Below are positions 54,201 to 61,700 of a stretch of 64,000 nt of DNA, piece by piece. The notes beneath the pieces are model-generated. The model was given only the letters and a program-made list of their open reading frames with translations. It searched no databases and was not told the origin of the DNA. The DNA lies in the NCBI RefSeq assembly GCF_032854445.1, contig NC_088305.1, forward strand, positions 21,426,955-21,490,954, in the 5' to 3' direction. This stretch comes from Liolophura sinensis. Its lineage: Eukaryota; Mollusca; Polyplacophora; Chitonida; Chitonidae. The position numbers and the translations under genes are program-made. Numbering within the stretch: position 1 is the first letter of the stretch; each line of letters starts with the position of its first letter.

Positions 54201-57200
54201 TTGTGATGAGGATTACGTGCTAATATATCATAACAACACTGAGGCATTGCTTGTTTGTCACACAGCAAATGAGTAAATAAACGAGTCACCAATGGACATA
54301 CTAGGTTACGTAGTACTTTACAAACATTCAGCATACAACATTACTTTGTGCGAAAAGTGGTGTTTGAGGAATATCATCATTCGTCACTTGTTACCAACGT
54401 GATAATACTCAGTTCTCATTCCAGCCAAGAGCCTGACCTTCTTAAAGGGGAGCTGTTTCCAGTCCTGAATGGCCAGCATGGAAACCTCGACGTACTTCCA
54501 CAGCTCACAGCGCACATCCAGCCTTTTTGTCAGCTGACTGAGGAAGGTCAGGTCGTATGGCTCCCCGCTGATTGCCTCCCTTCTCCAGCCTGCATCAGTC
54601 AGCTGCTCTCGCACAGAGAAGAAACGAAGTCGAATCTACAACAGGAAAAGCCAAATATTAGAGGCAGTATTATGCTGATTGGTGGATGACTGCAGGCCTG
54701 ATTGGCAGATGATTGGAGGCTTGGTTGGTGGATGACTAAAGGCCTGATTGGTGGATCACTGAGTGGATGATTGGAGGCCTGATTGGCAGATGATTGGAGG
54801 CTTGGTTGGTGGATGACTAAAGGCCTGATTGGTGGATGACTGAGTGGATGATTGCAGGCCTGATTGGCAGATGATTGAAGGCCTGATTGGTGGATGACAG
54901 AAGATGATTGCAGGCCTGATTTGTGGATGACAGAGTGGATGGTTGCAGGCCTGATTGGCAGATGACTGAAGGCCTGATTGGTGGATGACAGAAGATGATT
55001 GCAGGCCTGATTGGCAGATGATTGGAGGCTTGGTTGGTGGATGACTGAAGGCCTAATTGGTGGATGACAGAGGATGATTGCAGGCCTGATAGGTGGATGA
55101 CTGATTGGATGATTGCAGGCCTGATTGGTGGATGACTGATTGGACGATTACATGCCTGATTGGCGGATGACTGATTGGACGATTGCAGGCCTGATTGGCA
55201 GATGATTGTAGGCCTGGTTGGTGAATAACTGAGTGGATGATTGGTGGATTACTGAAAGATTGGTCTGTTGATGATTGCAGACCTGATTGGTGGATGACAG
55301 AGGATGATTGGTGAATAACTGAAGGATTGGTTTGTGGATGATTGAAGGACCGACTGGTGGACAATTGCAGGCATGATTGGTGGATAAAAAATGAGTGGAT
55401 GAAATTCCACAAGATGGAAGAAGACTAAGATGAAATATTTATCTTGCATTTAGATTTTACTGCATTATGACAGTTAGTGTTTGGTCACCTGTCATAATCC
55501 ATCAGATACATGTACTTATTCTGAGATCTGGTTTCTATAACAATAATCTGATATCCATCTCTCTGACTCATTGATTGATCTACTTATTAGATTGTTGTTT
55601 AACACCATACTAAGGAATTTTGCTCTTATACAATGGCCATGGCCTCCATGGTTAGCATGCCAGCACGGTGCAATGACACTGGAACCTCACATCAGTCCAG
55701 GTCATACTGGCTTCCCCTCCGGCCATACATGGGAAGGTCTGCCAGCAACCTGCAGATGGTCTAAAGGGAATCTAAAAATTCCTTGTCCAAGGCACATCTC
55801 TTGAGTCCTAGTGACTGAACCCACCTCTTTAAGATCAGCCAGGATAGCAGTCGGCTTCTCTTTTGGGTCCAGGAATTTACCACTTGTTCCTTGCTCTGTC
55901 AGCTCATAGGCTTCTTCTTCCAACACCTGGTAGAGATCAAGTTTTATATTATCACATTGCTTCCCACAATAAAATGAATGAACTTCCATACAGATGTGGG
56001 CTAGGCTAGCTAAGCAAAAGTATTGAGAAAGGCTATCAGAATGTACATGTGTACTTAAACTTACATGCATCTGTGAATGAATTACCTAATTTAATGATAC
56101 ATAAACCATGGTATTTGTTCACAGAGACATTAATAATACGTGTACATACAGGAGTTAAGTCTGAAGGAAGTTATATTGTCTAGTGGCATTTAAATTAGAA
56201 AAAAAAACAGAAATTAATCACAGAGTATAATTATAGCTTTTGCTAAATTAGTCTTTGAACGCTCAACAGACCCAGGTCTGGCATATGGACATAATGACTG
56301 ACAGTCACATACACATGATAGTACACAGCTTTGAGCTCTTGCAGTTGGTACAGGTATTTAACAGCTTAATGAAGCATGATAATGTACAAACAGCACAAGG
56401 ACAATACACACATATTATATGTTTATATCAAGCAATATACATCAAATAGCATAAATTCCATAGACAAAGCTAGTATTGACTGCATACCATACGTAACAAT
56501 ACTGTGCACAGCACTTTGACCAAAACCGTAATTGATTATACAGTGATATTTGTAGCTAGGGCTTCTCTTAGGCATGTTAGGGGAGGGTTTTCATAAAATT
56601 TATTTATTTATTTATTTGATTGGTGTTTTACATCGTACTCAAGAATATTTCAATCATACGTGGGTGGAAACCGGGCAGAACCCGGGGGAAACCCACGGTT
56701 TTCATAAGATAGTACATATACATAATGTGGGTATCATATATATATATGCATTGCCATGCATGGATAAATACAGGTATGCTTGTGCTGTCTTACTTATTAA
56801 TTTATTTTTATTTATTTATTGGATTTGTGTTTTACGCTGTACTTAAGAATATTTCACTTATACGACGGCGGCCAGCATTATGGTGGGAGGAAACCCGGCA
56901 GAGCCCGGGGGAAACCCACGACCAGCATGAGCTGGACTTGAACTCACAGCGACTGCTTACCTATTAAAGCATGAAAGTAAGAATTTCAGTTCGCATATAA
57001 CGCAGTCAGCATCAGAAGCTAGCTGGACTTACACTTGTTCATTATAACTTCCATCTATCTGTACTTTAAGAAGAATAATTGGTAGGAATCAAATAAGTGT
57101 AACTATAGGTTCACATTTATGTATTAAAGCATGACAAGAACATAGGTATGCATATGAGCATGAACAACTGTAAATACAAAGCTAGATATTAATTCGCAAG

Positions 57201-58704
57201 CTCATGCCACAGGGATTGGGTTTATGTGAGAAAAGAAGCCATGCTGTTAAATGCTTTTACGTTTATGATGAGTATTATGAGGAAAGCAATTAATGTCGGC
57301 TCCTGCATGAAAGAATCTGACAGCATCAAGATAGCATTAAGACAGCATTCATGGTACTGCTCCTCACATGCGCTGCCAACTCCACTGTATGAATAATCAT
57401 GCAAAAACATCCGTAAACCAGATTCTGAACTATATGTATTTATGTACGTAATACCAAAAGTCCAATATTTATTATCTATAAACTATATGCTTAGTGCCTT
57501 ATACAGGTTTAGTCCTTCCAGCCAGAGGAAACACTCTGGGCCTGAACAGCTGAACAGTACCTTACAAACCCTCTGACATACAGTTGTACACAAACCAGAG
57601 TTGGGTTAAAATTTGTGATCTTATGAGTAAAGGTCTTTCCAGAATCTGTTTGATGGCCAACAACAACCTAACAGGTGTTAAACAGGTGACTTTAAAAAAA
57701 TTCCAGACTGGTCTGGTTTTTAGGGACAAGATTCACTTTACTTACAGTATAGAATGGATATCACCCCCCCAAAATGTGCATTTTTAGACAAAAATAAACG
57801 TCATAAACTACATGTATTACTTTTGGTGCTGAAACTTATATCTTTTCAATAGGAAATCATCCTACTTTCCAAAAAAAAAAAAAAAAAAGCTCTCAAAGCG
57901 CAATTCTAAGATCAATAGAACTCTCGGAATCTGATAAAATGCGCAGATTACTTGAGGCCATTCACCGTATAATTTTCAGTAACACCAATACTTGAGCAAC
58001 ATATAATTTACAGAGCAATGATTATCCCTCAAGCAGGAGCAGCACATTCATCTGCTCAGTTCACAATTATTATCCTTTCTTAACATTTGTACCTTGTCTT
58101 GTAGTTTGTAACCTGCTTACTATTGACATGTGTACATACAGATATTACACAATTAAGACAAACCACCATCCTTCCTCAACATTTGTACCCTGTCTTGTAG
58201 TTTGTAATCTGTTTACTATAGACATGTGCCCATACAGATATTACACAATTAAGACAAACCACCATCCTTCCTTAACATTTGTACCATGTCTTGTAGTTTG
58301 TAATCTGCTTACTATAGACATGTGCCCATACAGATATTACACAATTAAGACAAACCACCATCCTTCCTTAACATTTGTACCCTGTCTTGTAGTTTGTAAT
58401 CTGCTTACTATAGACATGTGCCCATACAGATATTACACAATTAAGACAAACCACCATCCTTCCTTAACATTTGTACCCTGTCTTGTAGTTTGTAATCTGC
58501 TTACTACAGACATGTGCCCATACAGATATTACACAATTAAGGCAAACCACCATCCTTCCTTAACATTTGTACCCTGTCTTGTAGTTTGTAACCTGCTTAT
58601 TATAGGCATGTGCCCATACAGATATTACACAATTAAGGCAAACCACCACCAAGTACATGTAGCATATGATTCAGTTCTGCAAGCATAAGTACAGAATAGG
58701 CATG

Positions 58705-58743
<39 letters not shown>

Positions 58744-61700
58744 TTAGAGTTTGCCCATGGGTTTTACCATAACTCTGCTGGGAGGTTGAACCGCCTCATT
58801 TTGCTGCTTCTGGGTTTTGGCATGTTTAAGGCGCTACATTAAAAAAGGGAGGTAAGTGAGTAGAGGACGAAGTCAGTTATGATTCTGAAGTCGTCAAATA
58901 GGGAAGAAAAAACATGTTATTTACTACATCTATATATTCTGTTTGAAAGAATGAATTTCACTTACAGATCTAACTAAGAGCTCTACAATCAGCTACAACT
59001 ACAGGTACATGTAAAGTATGAAGTAAAACTACAGCTGCTGATACAAGATATAGTTCAAAATATAAATTCCAGTGCACAGAAATGAGACCATGGATTTATG
59101 CATAAAATAGAGATAAATTACAGGACATGTGTGAACACAGGTGTCATACTCACACCTTAAAGTGCGATGAGGATAAAGCATACGAGTGTAAAGACTTAGA
59201 TCATAGAGAACCTACAGCAGGAAAAAGTGAGAATTTACTTCTGAATGTATGTAACTTTCAAAATTTCAATGTCAGTGCGTATAAAGAGATCAAAGCTTAT
59301 GTACTGAAAGTCAGGTCCTATATCTTGAACCAGTTAACAGTACAGGAAAGATTTATTTATTTATTTGATTGGTGTTTTACGCCGTACTCAAGAATATTTC
59401 ACTTATACGACGGCGGACAGCATTATAGTGGGTGGAAACCGGGCAGAGCCCGGGGGAAACTCACGACCATCCGCAGGTTGCTAGCAGACCTTCCCACATA
59501 CGGCCAGAGAGGAAGCCAGCATGAGCTGGACTTGAACCCACAGCGACCGCATTGGTGAGAGACTCCTGGGTCATTACGCTGTGCTAGCGCGCTAACCAAC
59601 TGAGCCACGGAGGCCCCGTACAGGAAAGAGGTGAGAAGGTGCACAAGTAACTAAGGACCTATTTGTGCATGTGCAGTAATGGTGAGTCTATGGAATAGCC
59701 AATGAAGGACAGTTGGTGCTTCAGCTGTCTTGTTTCAATATCACAGATAAGCTGCTTGTACATTCTACCTTTACTGTACAATAGTGTTTATCCAGAAAAA
59801 TTTATCCATTGATCAGATCTGACGCCTTACTCAAGTTTGTTTTACTTATGTGATGGCAGTCCCACTCCCATTACCGAATCTGTCCATGAAATGGCAAAAC
59901 CGTGACACAAAGAAGTATCATTTTTGTCCAGAGCTTGGAACTCATGACAAAGTAACAAAGCTCTCCCACTAAGCTTTAAATAACTTAAATAAATTAAAGA
60001 GTATAAAGAGCCTGCAGGTACAGAGATCTGATTCATCTATCACTTCTAGCCACTTTCAAACTGCGAGAAATAGTCTCTACAAGAGCCCTTAGAACCATCA
60101 CTTAAATCAATCCTTTCAAATCCAGGCAGTTCCAGTAGTTTTGCAGCACCCATCTACAGGCCCCAAAACTACCACTGGAATTTTTTTGGGGCAAGTAAAG
60201 TTGAATAAGCAATCATACAACTGGCCTGTGACTGATCAACATTGAATTAAGGTACCACTGACAGTACCTACATCTTTAAACAAACAATCATCTAAACACA
60301 CTGGTTCTGGTTGAGGCATATGCTATGCATTTTAATAAACAAAAACAGTTTAGCCAGGCTTGCGTTTATTTTACTGAAAACTGTGCTGTTAAATATTGTA
60401 GTTCATTTCAACCCCACCTGTTGTAATGTGACGTGTAAATCTGTCAGAATTAGACCTATTCTCCTTCATTTAAATGAATGACTGTGCAGCTAAATATCAA
60501 GATCTCAAAAAACATTGGGCCTGCTAGCAACCTGTGGATGGTTGTGGGTTTCCCCTGGGCTCTGCCCAGTTTCCTCCCACCAAAATGAACTTGCAGATGG
60601 TCGTGGGTTTCCCCCGGGCTCCTGCCCGGTTTCCACCTACCATAATGCTGGCTGCCGTCATGTAAGTGAAATATTCTTCAGTATGGCGTAAAACACCAAT
60701 CAAATAAATAAATACATAAATCAAAGAACATTGATCCGATTCACTGGTGGCGTCCTGTAATTCACATCAACCCTTGAGGTAACATGACTTGTAAATCTGT
60801 TACGACTGGCAGACATGAGCCTGAGCTTGGTGTCACGACTCCCGGGGATACACCAAACCCTAACCTTACCGTGTAGGTGTCCTCAAGCTCCTGGCTGAAG
60901 AGTGGGGTCTGGGTGTTGACAAACTCAGCCGCAGCTTGCATCTGGTAGAGGAAAGCTTCCCAGGCTGTCCACATGCTCTCTTCCAGTTTCTCCTCCTCCC
61001 CTGTCAACTGGCGGTAGCTCATCCTGATCACCTGACCCCACACAAACACATGGTGTTATTCGTAGCCACATTTAAACTAGTACAGATTTACCGCAGTGAA
61101 AAAGGCTGGCTTTGGAGCCATATCCTTGCAGTTGACTAATTTATGGTTGGTTGAGTTAATACGTCGCTCAGTAGATTTAATGTTTGATTCACAGGCTGCA
61201 AACTTGCACCTGTCAGATCAGAGATAAGTGCATCTGAGTGAGCAAAATAGTTGTTTTGCAACTACACAAGAAAATGGTGACACCAAAACTGGAGAACCAG
61301 AAAAAGACATCCAAAACAAGACAACCAATTGTTAATGTCACCCTTTTCCGCCACCCCCGAGTTGAGATCGAGCTACCAATTTGCTTTAGTTGCAATGACT
61401 ATACAATGGCGATCAGTTTTATATTTAGAGGTAATCCAAGTGCCCATGGGGTAAACAACTGAGCTTTGACAAGTTACAGACAAACTTTAACGTGAACCTG
61501 GAGTGCAAACCACCAAGCTTAGGAAAGATACGAATGAACTCTCTCCAATCATGTACAAGGAGATATGAGCTACACACTATTTCAAAGGGATTTATGATGG
61601 CTGACACTGTTCAACCCCTAAAACTGGACAGTGTTCAAAAATGAAATCTTCAGGAATTTCTGTAAACTTTGACTGACACATGATGTGACTGTGACGTTGG

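Noticed and set aside
58128-58688. 186-codon plus-strand repeat protein
   Set aside because: Product of the 96-bp (32-codon) minisatellite; no codon bias or conservation signal.
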